From assembly GCF_002878395.1 (NCBI RefSeq), contig NW_025857693.1:126432-190431 (forward strand): 64,000 nt of DNA, written 5' to 3'. Positions 1-11,075 of the stretch are shown here, piece by piece. The position numbers and the translations under genes were made by a program. This DNA comes from Capsicum annuum. Its lineage: Eukaryota; Streptophyta; Magnoliopsida; Solanales; Solanaceae. The notes beneath the pieces were generated by a model. The model saw nothing but the letters and a program-made list of their open reading frames with translations, was not told where the DNA came from and did not search any database. Every line of letters begins with the position of its first letter. The stretch's first letter is position 1.

Positions 1-708
1 AACTTCCGACTCTGGAACTTTATTCACGAAAATAAAGGGTGTTTCTCAAAGCCCTTAACATTATCAACTCGAATCTCAAATCAATTTAAAATTTCTACAG
101 TTCAATCAAGAGATATAGAAAGATAAAATTTGGAATAGTAGGGTTGGGGTTTGAGCCTTAGGAAATTTTAGAGAAAAATGAGCTATTGAAATGCTCTTAA
201 TGGACTTAAATCCATGGTTTACCCGGATAGATTCATGTAGGAATGACCAAAATACCCTTAAAAATCAAATAATGTCAAATCTGTTCTTTGGTGAACTGTT
301 TTGATAGGCTGAAGTAGATCGACCATAACTTTTTGCTTCGATGGCCAAATTGGATGAAACCAATTTCATTGGAAAGAGGACTTTCTGAGCTTTTTGTTGA
401 TATATAGTATCTCACCCAGTTCATTATGTACAAGGAGTGACCCTAAAATTCGCCTGGCCTCAGTATTTTTTTCCTGCACATTTACTGTTCACCATTATTC
501 ACGGTTAGATTGGAATGATCATAACTCATCGCTCGAGTGTTCGTTTTGGATGATCCACATATAGTTGGAAAGATTATTCGATGTTCTACGTGATGACGGG
601 TCGCATATCCAATAATTCCACACAGAAAAATTATTAATCACGTTAAAGTACAGAATTCAAAACATTTTCATCCGAGATCTTAACGGAAAATTTTTTCGGG
701 ACATCACA
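1..708 (-). mobile_element. LTR fragment R of a Ty3/gypsy-type element, cut by the window start
   Basis: Read on the minus strand, this begins at 708 with TGTGATGTCCCGAAAA, the TG-type start of a plant Ty3/gypsy LTR, and runs out of the window. It contains no ORF of note. The boundary at 708/709 is supported by context: LINE coding sequence (W-K-K-V-L-N) runs up to 709 and stops dead at the LTR end. The orientation is inferred from the TGT-rich start only. The partner LTR and the target duplication (probably GTTAA, 709-713) lie outside the window. Confidence 0.6.
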
Positions 709-1503
709 GTTAAGCACCTTCTTCCATATTTAAGATCCGATTTTCTATTGCCCCATTATTGGAATAAGTTTAACACAATACTTATTCCATGTATAATCAA
801 TCCAATGTGATCTAGTAGTTCTTAATAGCCACTATAGCCTAGCAAAAATAGCTTTAGATATACGAAAGAGATCTCTAAAATCTACCTCACCTTCTTCTTA
901 TTGAAAGCACATCTTCTCCCAAGCAGGCCATTGTTTACTTTTTCTTTCCTCTTTGGTGCTCCACAAAAACCTAGAAAAAATTTTGTGAAGTTCATACAAT
1001 ATGAATTTAGGAGGAACAATAGCTAATAATAGGTAGAGAGAAATAGTATGTAGTGCACTGTTGATCAAAACAACTTTTCCACTAAATAATACTCCCTCCG
1101 TTTCAAAAAGAATGACCTACTTTGACTTGGCAAAAGATTTAAGAAAATGAAGAAGACTTTTGAATCTTATGACCTTAAATTAAAGTTGTGTTAAATGTAC
1201 GAAAATATCCTTTAATCTTGTGGTCCTAAATATGTCATGTGGAAAGTTAAAATTAAAATATTGCCAAAAAAAGAAAGGGGTGATTCTTTTTTAAAGAACT
1301 AAAAAGGAAAGTAGGTCAATCTTTTTGAAACGGAGGGAGTAAAAACTTTTCCTTACAGTTCTGGAGTCAACTCTTCAACTTTTTGGTCAATTAATTATAA
1401 TCAACCTTCCTTTTCCTAACTTGCGTAATTGGGCATCCCAAACACTAAAATACAAAATAGACCCTGTTCAAAACCAATGGTGTTACTTACCTCATTCATC
1501 AAC
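709..1503 (-). pseudogene. LINE L1, reverse transcriptase C-terminal part (interrupted)
   Basis: Minus-strand translation gives typical plant L1-type LINE reverse transcriptase blocks, in order from high to low coordinate. These are a degenerate G-F-E-Q-G...GMP stretch (equivalent of GQFPFKYLGCP), then K-L-K-S-W-L-Q-N-C-K (thumb region), then after the MITE V-L-I-N-S-A-L-H-T-I-S, and finally L-R-T-T-R-S-H-W-I-D-Y-T-W-N-K-Y-C near 790-860. Stops and frame changes make it dead. The upstream part of the same domain resumes at 26692, because element A is inserted at 1503/26692. The 3' end is cut at 709 by LTR fragment R, so the RNase H region and poly(A) tail are not visible. L1 is the oldest recognisable layer in this half of the window. 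It is a different copy from the complete LINE L2. Confidence 0.8.
1092..1339. mobile_element. Stowaway-type MITE
   Basis: A 248-bp element with long terminal inverted repeats. It begins CTCCCTCCGTTTCAAAAAGA and ends with the inverted copy TCTTTTTGAAACGGAGGGAG at 1339 (one base differs near the inner edge). It is flanked on both sides by the dinucleotide TA (1090-1091 and 1340-1341), the target preference of Tc1/mariner-derived Stowaway MITEs. It has no coding capacity and would depend on a transposase in trans. It sits inside LINE L1: the reverse transcriptase frame stops at one edge and continues at the other, so it inserted after the LINE. Confidence 0.92.
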
Positions 1504-3721
1504 TGTCACAACCCAAACTAGGACCTGGTTGTGACGGGTATCTCAAGTCTATCGAGGACCAGAGACCAGCCCTTTTGCCTAGCCAACTAGAAACATAACA
1601 CACCTAACAACGATCAAATTTCAAACATATAACAAGATAAAAAAGATAAATTTCAAAGTCTCTAAAATTTCAGCCAATAATACCCAACCACAGTAATATC
1701 CATAAAATTTCTAACAGGATCGAAAACCAAACAAGGTCGGGACATTCCCTCAACTCTAATAATGACAACGACAATATTAATGATAATATAAACTTTTCTA
1801 TTCTAGTCTATGAAAGAAAACTATTGAAATAACTAAGTCTTACAGAGAGTGGAAGCTCACTACTTTACCACCAATGACCGACAAACCAAATCGATCCACC
1901 TAACACTGCATGGGAAAAGTAGAAGTATCTTTGGTTCCTACATCGCATTGGGATATAATGTTCAAAAACGGTTAGTGGATTGATCACTAGCATGAAACTT
2001 AGGGATAGAGGATAAATTTATGCCAAGTGAAATCCAATTCAAAACCATGTGAACATCATCATATACATATATAATTAATATGTTGGGGGTAGGGAATAAA
2101 GCTTATCATGCTCTTCAAAATCATTAACCTAGACTATGTATCCTAACCATCCTAGAAAGGTACCTAGGGCTATACAGGTCCAGCACTTCCCTAGCAAAAA
2201 GGGCCCCAGTCCGTGTGGCTGCACGAACCAGAGACTAATCACATATATTATATACACTGTGGGGAACTCGAACCTCCTGGCATATACCAAGATTGACTTA
2301 ATCACTTTGTCAATAACATGGGGGACTCAATCCTCCCGATCATATAATAAAAGGGACTTAAACCTCCCAATCATTTAGACACCTGCATCGGCAACCGCAA
2401 TTTCCAATATTGGTCCCTCAAGACCTCCACTTTCATGGGACAGCTACACAACCCCCTGTTAAAGCCCAATTAAAGCAAGTTTCACATAACCTATTTATTT
2501 AACAAAGAACCAATAGTTAAGGCACACCATGGGTATCTTCCTACCCTTACACTTACAAGTTTATCTCTATACCTTAACAATCATCTTAACTTAGGGGAAT
2601 GCCTTAATCCCCTTTGTTTATTAATTCAAAGCTTAGCCAACAAGGCTTTCAAAATCTATGATAGTTGGTTTACCATTTATGCAATGCATTTACATAGGTG
2701 AGTAAGTCAAACCAAGTGAGAATTTCACAATTCCAAGCCATTTACAAAAGTGGGTTTAGGGAACACAATTATTCAAAACAAATTCCAATTTCAAAGCATC
2801 AAATTTAGGTGAGAACATGACTCCATAGTTTATTAACCATACCTATGCACGCCACATGTTCAAAACTATTAATAAAGCATAAACAATGCATAATAAAACA
2901 TGGGAAAGAAATTTAAGAACCAACCATTCCAAACCCTCCACCGTTTTGAAAACCCACATTAAAAACCATTTAACTAAACGAATATAAAACACATGTTTTC
3001 CATAAAATAAGAATTAGGGAAGAGTAACATGTCTGAAGAATTCTCAACTATAGAAAAGAAACCTTGAATTGACCCTTAGATTCTCAACCTTGATGAAACC
3101 CTCGCTTGCTTTACTTGAAAGAATTTGGGAGAGTAAAGATAATTTTTTATTTGTTAAAGTGAAAAATAATGTCTGAAAGGTGTTTTATGGACGTGGGATC
3201 TAAGCAGATAAAGTGGGAAATGTTCAAAGTTCCCTCAATATAAAAGCAAAAAAATTATTGTCAGTCGTTATGAGTCTCATGATGAATCGTTGAGACATCT
3301 TGATAGTGTCATGGGGCACACATACTGGAAAGAATATGGCACACATACTATTTACCTCATTATGAGTCATATTCAAAAAAGTATCATGGGGCACACATAT
3401 TGTTTACCATATGACTCACATCATATGACTCGTATTGCGACCTTATGACTCATAGGGTCCAAGTCGTATCCAAGACAAAACCATTTGGACCTCATACTAG
3501 TTATCTTATGATTTGTACTATACGATTCTCATAGAGTCTTTATGACTAGTTGGAAGTCACTCGTAATTAGGACAGGAAACTTAGTCACACATACTGGCCA
3601 GGATACGATTTGGGTCCTAAGACTCGTCAAGACTCCCTACAACTCGTATGGGGAGTCGTAGTCTGGACAATAAGGATAAAATTTTATAAATTTTCTAGGG
3701 ACCAAAATCAGGGGTGTTATA
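1504..3721 (-). repeat. 3' LTR of element A
   Basis: A 2218-bp LTR. In sense orientation it starts TATAACACCCC at 3721 and ends GGTTGTGACA at 1504. Its sequence is clearly repeated at 11076-12896 plus 26365-26686, including the TCATCGAGGACCAGAGACC block near the end. The U3 part (3240-3680) is crowded with ATGACTCAT-like short dyads. The ORF at 2136-2378 on the plus strand is a chance frame inside the LTR. Confidence 0.87.
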
Positions 3722-3736
3722 TAATCCCCCCTTAGG
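3722..3736 (-). promoter_or_regulatory. Polypurine tract of element A
   Basis: In sense orientation the sequence CCTAAGGGGGGATTA lies immediately upstream of the 3' LTR start. Position and purine content fit the plus-strand primer for reverse transcription. This fixes the interior/LTR boundary at 3721/3722. Confidence 0.75.
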
Positions 3737-3899
3737 ATCATGCGTACTCGAATGAAGAGATAAGGCATTTATTTGCATGATTTAACACTGAGCATATCCA
3801 CACTTACCTTTAACAAAGATAGAAAATAAAGATATTAACGAAATCACAATCTCCTTTTAACAAAATCTGAAAATAAAGATGTTAAGGTTTACACATACC

Positions 3900-5290
3900 T
3901 TATGCATGATTATCCAAAGCGCAAAACAAGAATGGGTATTTGGACTTCATGGTCTCCTCAGCTTCCCAAGTAGCTTCTACACCCTTTTGATTCCTCCATA
4001 GAACCTTTACTGAAGCCACGTCTTGTTTTTACAACCGACGGACTTGCCGATCTAAATTCTCAAGTGGGAGCTCCTAATATGATGAAGAATCTGAGACATA
4101 AATACTCTCCAAAGGAACAACCATGGAAGGATCGCCCACACACCTTTTCAACATTGACACATATAAGACTAGATGAATGGAACCCAAACTTAACGGCAAT
4201 TCCAACTCATAAGCCACATTTCCCACTTACCTCAAAATACGATATGGAACTACATAAGAAGGACTAAGCTTCCCCTTCTTTCCAAACTGCATCCTTCCCT
4301 TCATGGGAGACACCTTTAAGAACACTAAATCCTCCATATGAAACTCCAAATTCCTTCGCCTAACATCCGCATAGGACTTTTGGTAACTTTGGGTAGTTTT
4401 AAGCCTATCTCGAATCACTTTCACATTCTCTAAAGCCTTGTGAACCAAGTCGGGACCATTCAACCCACTCTCACCAACCTCAAACTGCCCAATAGGAGAC
4501 GTACATCTCCTACCATACAAAGACTCAAACTGAGCCATCCCAAAACTAGAATGATAACTATTATTATAGGCAAATTTTATGAGAGGCAAATGGTCGACCC
4601 AACTACCACCAAAATCAATCCCACAAGACCTTAGCATATCCTTCAAAGTTTATATCGTCTTTTTCACTTGTCTATCAATTTGAGGGTGGAAACGATGCTA
4701 AAGTTTACCTTATACCCCAAAACTCTCTAAAAGGAACTCCAAATGTGAGATGAGAACTAAGTACCTTGATTAGATATGATAAAAACTAAAGAACCATGTA
4801 ACTTCACAATCTCTTTAATGAATATCTTAGCGTAATCCTCTACCGAATAAGTAGTCTTTACTAGCAAGAAGTGAGCATACTTAGTCATTCTATCCACGAT
4901 GAGCCAAATGAAATCAAACTGATGGCGAGCCCAAGAAAGACCACTAACGAAATCCATATTAATCACTTCCCATTTCCGTACAGGCAATTCAATCTCTTAA
5001 GACAACCCACCAGGCCTCAAGTGCTCCACCTTCACTTGATGACAAACTAAGAACTTAGCCACAAAATTAGCCACGTCCCTCTTCAAGTTATTCAACCAAT
5101 AAATTTCTCTTAAATCATGATACATCTTTGTGGAACCAGGGTGAAGAGTGTACCTCAACTCATGACATTCAGCCAAGATCTTCTCTCGCAGCCCACCAAT
5201 ATCAGGAACACATAATCTACCTTGGTACCTCAATGTACCATAAACACCAATCTTAAAATCCATCACCTTCTAGTGACCCACATCATATCT
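3900..5290 (-). pseudogene. Element A integrase with chromodomain-like tail
   Basis: Three minus-strand open stretches form one integrase. At 4997-5266 is the zinc-binding N-terminal region, with H-E-L-R...H-P-G and C-H-Q (the first Cys of the usual C-x-x-C is missing). At 4757-4987 is the catalytic core start, with the first Asp in N-M-D-F-V-S-G-L; the second Asp is lost (I-S-N-Q-G-T where I-S-D-Q-G-T is usual). At 4227-4646 the core continues through W-V-D-H-L-P-L-I-K-F-A-Y-N-N-S-Y-H-S-S into the C-terminal G-K-K-G-K-L-S-P domain. A degenerate chromodomain-like end follows (D-V-A-S-V-K-V-L-W-R-N-Q, E-A-T-W-E-A-E), with a stop near 3900. Frameshifts separate all segments. The protein would have inserted cDNA into chromatin; the lost catalytic Asp makes this copy inactive. 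Confidence 0.85.
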
Positions 5291-6982
5291 GATCTGCATC
5301 AAGATAGAGTCCAAGATCTACTTCTCCTTTACCTCAGCACCAAAAGATGACTTCGCTACTACTTGTACAATCATACCACCATTCTCAGAGTCCAAGAAAT
5401 GGACTACAAGATTAGCCAAATAGTGAATATCCTTTACCAATTCTCATTTCTCCTCATCCACATGGGACAAGCTTCCCATGGACAACCTGTTAAGAGCATC
5501 AGCAACCAAGTTAGCTTTATCTAGAGGATAATAAAGACGCATGTTGTAGTCTTTGAGCAACTCAAGCCATCTCCTTTCCCTGAGATTCAACTCATTCTAG
5601 GAGAACCCATAATGTAAACTTATATAGTCTGAGAAGATCTCTACATAAACCCCATACAAGTAATAATGTCAAATCTTTAAGGAAAAGACTATAACAAATA
5701 ATTACAAATCATGAGTAGGATAGTTCTTCTAAAACACCTTCAAATGCCTAGAAGCATATGCAACCACCTTACCATATTGTATCAACACACAACCTATTGT
5801 ATCAACACACAACATAGTCCCTCCTAAGATGAATCACAATAAATAACAACAACTTTGGTACCCTCGGGTAGAATCAAAACCTGAGCCGAAGTTAACTTAT
5901 CCTACGAATTCTCAAAACTACCTCACAAGCATCAAACCATATAAACCACCTTCTACTAAGTCAAATTTGTAAATAGTGAAGCAATAGAAGAGAAACCTTC
6001 CACGAACCTTCTATAATAACTAGCTAAACCTATGAAGCATCGAATATTGATTTGAGTTGTGGGTCTAGCCACTTCTTAACCACCACAACCTTTTTTGGAT
6101 CCACCATGATCCTTTCACTAGAAATAACATGACCCTGATAGGTCATAGTAGTAAACTAGAACTCACACTTAGAGAACTTTGCATATAACTTCTGATCCTT
6201 TAAGGTTTGCAACACAAGGCGGAGGTGATGGGTATGATCAGTCTCACTCTTAGAATATACCAAAATATCATTTTATAAATACAATTATGAACAAATCCAA
6301 AAATTGAGGGAAAACTCAGTTCATAAGACCCATGAATGTTATGGGGAATTAGTCAAACCAAAGGAAATCACCAAAAACTCAAAATGACCATACTGGGTTT
6401 GGAAAGCAGTCATACGGATATCCAACTCCCTAATCATCAATTGATGATAACCTGGCCGAAGATCAATCTTGGAAAAGTACTTAGCACCCTGAAGCTAATT
6501 AAAGAGTTCATCAATCTTAGGAAGTGGATACTTATTATTCACAGTCATCTTATTCAACTGGCGGTAATTTATACACATACAAAGGGACCCATCCTCCTTA
6601 CATATGAAGAGAATCGGAGCACCCCAAGGAGAAATACTAGGAAGGATAAAACCCTTATCTAAAATATCTTTCAACTACTTCTTAAGTTTTTTGAACTCAT
6701 CTAGAGCCATTCTGTAAGGGGGATAGAGATAGGACGAATGTCTAAAAAAAGATTAATCCTAAAATTAATTACACTATTAGGAGGAATACTAGGAAGATCA
6801 TCAGGAAATATGTTGGGAAACTAACAGATCACAGGGATAGATTAAAAAAATGACCTTCAAATCTAGAATCCTTAACATGGACTAAATGGTAGAGACACCT
6901 CTTGGAAATCAAATTTTAAGCTCTAAGATAAGAAATGAACCTCCCCTTAGGCACTAGGGAACTACCTTCCCACTCAATAACT
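5291..6982 (-). pseudogene. Element A reverse transcriptase and RNase H
   Basis: Reading the minus strand from 6982: a linker (I-E-W-E-G-S-S-L-V-P-K-G-R-F-I-S-Y-L), then [16 protein letters not shown] near 6600-6660, Y-R-Q-L-N-K near 6555, and motif [12 protein letters not shown] near 6430-6480 with its Asp intact. Motif C (usually F-I-D-D-I-L-V-Y-S) near 6265-6290 has an indel that removes the double Asp. An RNase H remnant follows, ending R-E-R-R-W-L-E-L-L-K-D-Y-N-M-R-L and A-N-L-V-A-D-A-L-N-R-L near 5480-5610. The order protease-RT-RNase H-integrase is that of Ty3/gypsy. Several stops and the broken motif C mean no activity. Confidence 0.85.
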
Positions 6983-9189
6983 TGCAATGCCTCGAGAGTA
7001 CACCCTGGGAGTCACACGGCGCTTACGGCCTCATGGGACCACAAGCTAACCCATAAGTTGGTTCTTGCTGTAACCATTGAGTAAAACTGATAACAATATA
7101 TGAGAAAATTATCTGAAAATGCCACAATGTTTTAGTATCTGAAAACAATACTGAATTTCAGTTTTAAATGTCTAAAAATGTACTGGAAATACTGATAAAC
7201 CAACTGATAATAACAACTGAAAACTGACCAACTATCTGTACTAGTCTAAAAGCCCCTAAACTGACTGACTGTGGAGTTAGTGAGGAAAGCCCCCAACTAA
7301 CTCCAATTGACTAAATAATTAGACTACTGACATAACTGAATATCTGATAACTCATCCTCGAAGGATGAGGACTCACCCCTGTGCTGCTGATGTGTACAGA
7401 AATGTCTAAGTATGGTCGGGAATTCGAGCGTCTGGACCTATGATGTAAGACATCATAGTGTAGAAAACGAGTATGAGATTAGTACTTTAAATGTACTGGT
7501 ATGCTAAATAAGGTCAGTCTAATATGCATGGGTTCAGGTGCATGAATAATAATTGGTTGAATAACATAAGTTAACTGTATGAGAGTACAAGCAAAATTGA
7601 AATTACTGAACATGTAAGACCAAGTGTATATCGTATATCTAAAATAGTCTAAAACTGTAGAACTAAGATTTGTAACTGAATAACTGATAATTGAAAGTTT
7701 AGACTGAAACTAAAGTACTAAATTTCTTATGACTGAATAACTGATAATTTTAGTCATGATCATGTAGAACTGAACTGAGTTTTGTACTGAATACTAAATA
7801 TTGAATACTGAAACTGTGGGAGTTATCATCTAACCGACATACCCCGATTAAGGACTGATTTGGAATCCAAACTGTAACCCTAGTTTGAAGGGTGTTAGTA
7901 CCATGCCGTGGGTACTAACTCTGGCTGTGAGTCATCCTAACTGGCAGGAAGACATTTTTTCAATCCTCACAGGCAAAAAAACTCATACGAGATGTGTCAA
8001 CCCTTATCTGGCAAGAAGATATTTCAACCTACACTTGCTACGTAGTTCTGTAACTCAGGGATTGCTACTAAGGGTCAAAACCTTACTGGCAGGAATGCCT
8101 CCATCCCTAAGTTTGTTCGGTGTTGAATCCTACTCCCAACTGAAAGACACTGATCACTAGACTGTACAAAGCTTGACTGGACTAACCCTGATTGCGTTAA
8201 CTGGTTGAACTGGACGAAGTTCACTGAGTTCTATTAAGTGACTAAGTACTATTGTTCTTGACCGTTACTGGGACTATTCTATAACTACTGCAACTAAGTA
8301 AACAACTACATTTCGGGTAATAAATGCCCCCAAGACTTGATAGCATAATTGGTAAACTCATATCACAACTTTAACAACACAATAATAGGTTACCATGCAT
8401 GATTTACTCATATGGACATTTTATCATTCAACACATAAGCTAACTTGAGTTCATGGAACTCATAAAAGATCTTAACTTGTAACCCATGCAACAACACAAA
8501 CATGATCATAATTCAATTCATAACATAGGAATCATAATTCAAGTTTTAAAAAAGGTTCTTGAACTTAAAGGGAGGAAGGAGGCCCAAGGATGAACACCTA
8601 ACATACCTGAGTGACAGAATTTGGGAAGATTATTGGGGATTTCTTAGAACTTGATCTTGAGATTTATGAATTAGGGTTTATTTCTTGAGAGGATTTTGTG
8701 AATAAGTGAATGTATTTTTCCTATTGAGGAGGCTGAATTTCGTGTTATGGGGTTTAATGTGGGAGGAAAATTACTTAGTTACCCCCACAACCCGTAAATA
8801 TGAAAACTATTCCCAGCGATGTGATAACTGACGCGATGTTTCGATGGTGTCGACGTGATTACCAATATATTGCGTCGATGGAATCATCGCAATAGCCCAT
8901 GTGACGCGTCATGATCTCATTGGTTTGTTGTTTTTGTCATCCAAACGTGACTTAAGCGATGTTCAAAAAATCCAAAACTCACCCAAGATGACCTATTGAC
9001 ATCCCTGGTCATGAATCAACTTAAAAATCGACATTCTACGATCGTAAGGATCGAAAATAAGATAATCCAATTACGAAGGTAAAAAGGATTCTAAGTCTTA
9101 ACAATCAGCTGAATTTTTTCTAAGTCTGAGATTCCTTATTACAAGCTATATGGGACTGAATTGAACTAGAACTTTTATGGGGTCTTACA
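6983..9189 (-). mobile_element. Solo LTR H inserted in element A pol
   Basis: A 2207-bp block starts, on the minus strand, TGTAAGACCCCATAAAAG at 9189 and ends CTCGAGGCATTGCA at 6983, so it has TG...CA ends of a Ty3/gypsy LTR. No interior, primer site or pol is present, which fits a solo LTR left by LTR-LTR recombination. Flanking 5-bp sequences are TAACT (6978-6982) and TCACC (9190-9194), matching at 3 of 5 positions. The A pol frame (F-P-E-E-P before, V-I-E-W-E after) joins in register when H and one duplication are removed, which supports the ends better than the duplication does. Around 7900-8110 it has a degenerate internal repeat built on ACTGGCAGGAA. The plus-strand ORF at 7885-8160 falls in that repeat and is not a gene. 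Confidence 0.8.
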
Positions 9190-9194
9190 TCACC

Positions 9195-9543
9195 GGCTCC
9201 TCAGGGAATTGGAAACTGACCCTTTGGATTCGACAATCAAAAGATGCATAACATGAATGCAACCAATCCATCCCCAAAATCACATCAAAATATAACATGT
9301 CCAATTTTATTAGGTCCACCAAGGTCTACCTACCACAGATAAACAACACACAACCCCTATAGACACTCCTAGCTACAATAGAGTCACAAACCAAGGTAGA
9401 CACAGAAATAGGATCTGGAATACACTCAGGACCAAAACCAAATTGAATATCCACATAAGGGGTTAAATAAGAGAGCGTAGACCCAGGATCAAGTAGACAA
9501 TATACATCACGAGAGAGAATTTTATGCATACTAGTAACAACAT
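9195..9543 (-). pseudogene. Element A aspartic protease region
   Basis: The minus-strand frame at 9326-9529 contains Y-C-L-L-D-P-G-S-T-L-S-Y-L-T-P-Y-V, the active-site block of Tekay-type retropepsin (D-P-G-S-T at about 9476-9490). Downstream, past a stop, is D-V-I-L-G-M-D-W-L (9250-9280), the conserved end of the protease domain. The role would be cleavage of the Gag-Pol polyprotein. The frame is then cut by solo LTR H at 9194, and pol continues at 6982. Confidence 0.83.
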
Positions 9544-10864
9544 CAGGGGATGCCTTAGATTATTGGTGAGTGGCAAGAGCATAAAGGCAATTCTGACCAA
9601 TGTCAGAACCAGACGTAGCACCCTTTAGTGCAGGGTATAAAGAAGTAGCAATAGGAACCTTATTTGCTCTAGAAGCAACCCTAGAAGGACAATCTCGATG
9701 CATGCAACCAATCAAACCACAACTAAAACACCAACTCCTTTCTTAGTCACAAACCCCACAATGTACCTGACCCTAAAAATAACAAAGGAGATAGAATGGA
9801 GCTGACTAGGACCCACTGGCCTGAGATTAGACACCATTTTCCCTAAATCTATTGTTATTCTGAAAAAATGACGACTACTAGACGGCTTGGAATAAGAAGC
9901 ACTAGCCGTAGAATAAGAACTAAAATTCCCCTACTTCTTCTTAAACCATTGGCCGTCATCCTTACCACTATTCTTTTGGCTACCACCCTGCTCAGAAAAT
10001 TAGGATCTCTTAGACTCTCTTCTATTTTGGCTTTTTCATTCATCTCATCTTCAACCTGCTGCATATACACCACAAACCTAGAGATATCCATGTCACTGTT
10101 CAATAGGTGGCCTTGCATCCAAACACCAAATCACGGGACAACCTAAAAGCAAATTTCCTCATTCGAGCCCTCATAGAAGATACAAACTAAGGAGTATAAC
10201 AGGACAACTAGTGAAATTTTGGGTCAAACTCATTCACAGTCATCTTACCTTGCTTCAGGTTTATGAAATCCCCAGCCTTTACCTCCCTCAACTCCTGAGG
10301 AAAGGAGCAATCAAGAAAAGCATTCAAGAAATCCTCCTACAATGCTAACTCCATATCGTCACCCCTAGATAGGTCCCATTCCTCATACCACTGATACGTC
10401 ATATCTTTCAACTGGTATACAGCGAATTCCACACCCTCAAAGTCAAAAGCATACATCATAAAAAAAATATTCTCCATCTTATCTATGAACCCTTAAGGAT
10501 CTTCCTCAATCTTAGAGTTAGTAAAGATCCGAGGATTCAGCCTCATAAATTGGCCAACTCTAGTGACCTCAGAAGAACTCACAACACCCGCAGGACTTAA
10601 CTAACGTGACTTAGATGTCACCAACTGGTTCAATAGATTAACGGAACAGCGGAACTCAACATTGGTAATATCAGTTTTAGGTAATCAAGAAGGAGTGTTA
10701 CCAGTGGGAGAATGACCAGTGGGGACTGGTGGTACTCCATTAGGGAAATCAAAAGCAACGACCCAAGACGGAGTCTAAACTTGATGAGTAGAATAAGCCC
10801 CATCCACATTGTCCTCACACGGGACAGAAAAGTTTTCACAAGCATTAGATCTTCTAAGAGGCAT
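9544..10864 (-). pseudogene. Element A gag
   Basis: The likely start is the ATG at 10862-10864 (M-P-L-R-R), matching the ATG of the related element F at 63988. Recognisable pieces include R-L-N-P-R-I-F-T, I-E-E-D-P-x-G-F-I-D-K, V-Y-Q-L-K-D-M-T-Y-Q-W-Y-E-E-W (about 10380-10420), and F-L-D-C-S-F-P-Q-E-L-R-E near 10280-10330, a Retrotrans_gag pattern. The zinc knuckle at 9689-9730 reads C-F-S-C-G-L-I-G-C-M-H-R-D-C, with the central His of CCHC replaced by Cys. Gag would form the virus-like particle. Several in-frame stops and shifts make it non-functional. The ORFs at 9855-10118 and 10630-10845 are shifted pieces, and the plus-strand ORF at 9868 is a shadow. Confidence 0.82.
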
Positions 10865-11054
10865 GATCTGAAAAGCTAACAAACGGGAATTAGAGGAAGT
10901 TTCAATACCCTAGAATCTACAACTCGAAAGTAGATCATAATAAGGGAAATATTCCTAAATGCCTCGTAGCCTATCCCTTATAAGTGTGGCGCGGTACACA
11001 CCTATAAAAGAGACTCTACTTGATACGGCTTTATGAATACCCAATAACACCAAA

Positions 11055-11072
11055 CCTATACTCTAACACCAA
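11055..11072 (-). promoter_or_regulatory. Degenerate initiator-Met primer binding site of element A
   Basis: In sense orientation the sequence just downstream of the 5' LTR is TTGGTGTTAGAGTATAGG. It resembles the complement of the plant initiator tRNA-Met 3' end (TGGTATCAGAGCC) with several substitutions. G and F have better versions at the same place. Confidence 0.6.
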
Positions 11073-11075
11073 CTT

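Noticed and set aside
7885..8160. 91-codon plus-strand ORF as a possible gene
   Set aside because: It lies inside solo LTR H, antisense to it, and translates a degenerate ACTGGCAGGAA repeat. No domain or start context supports it.
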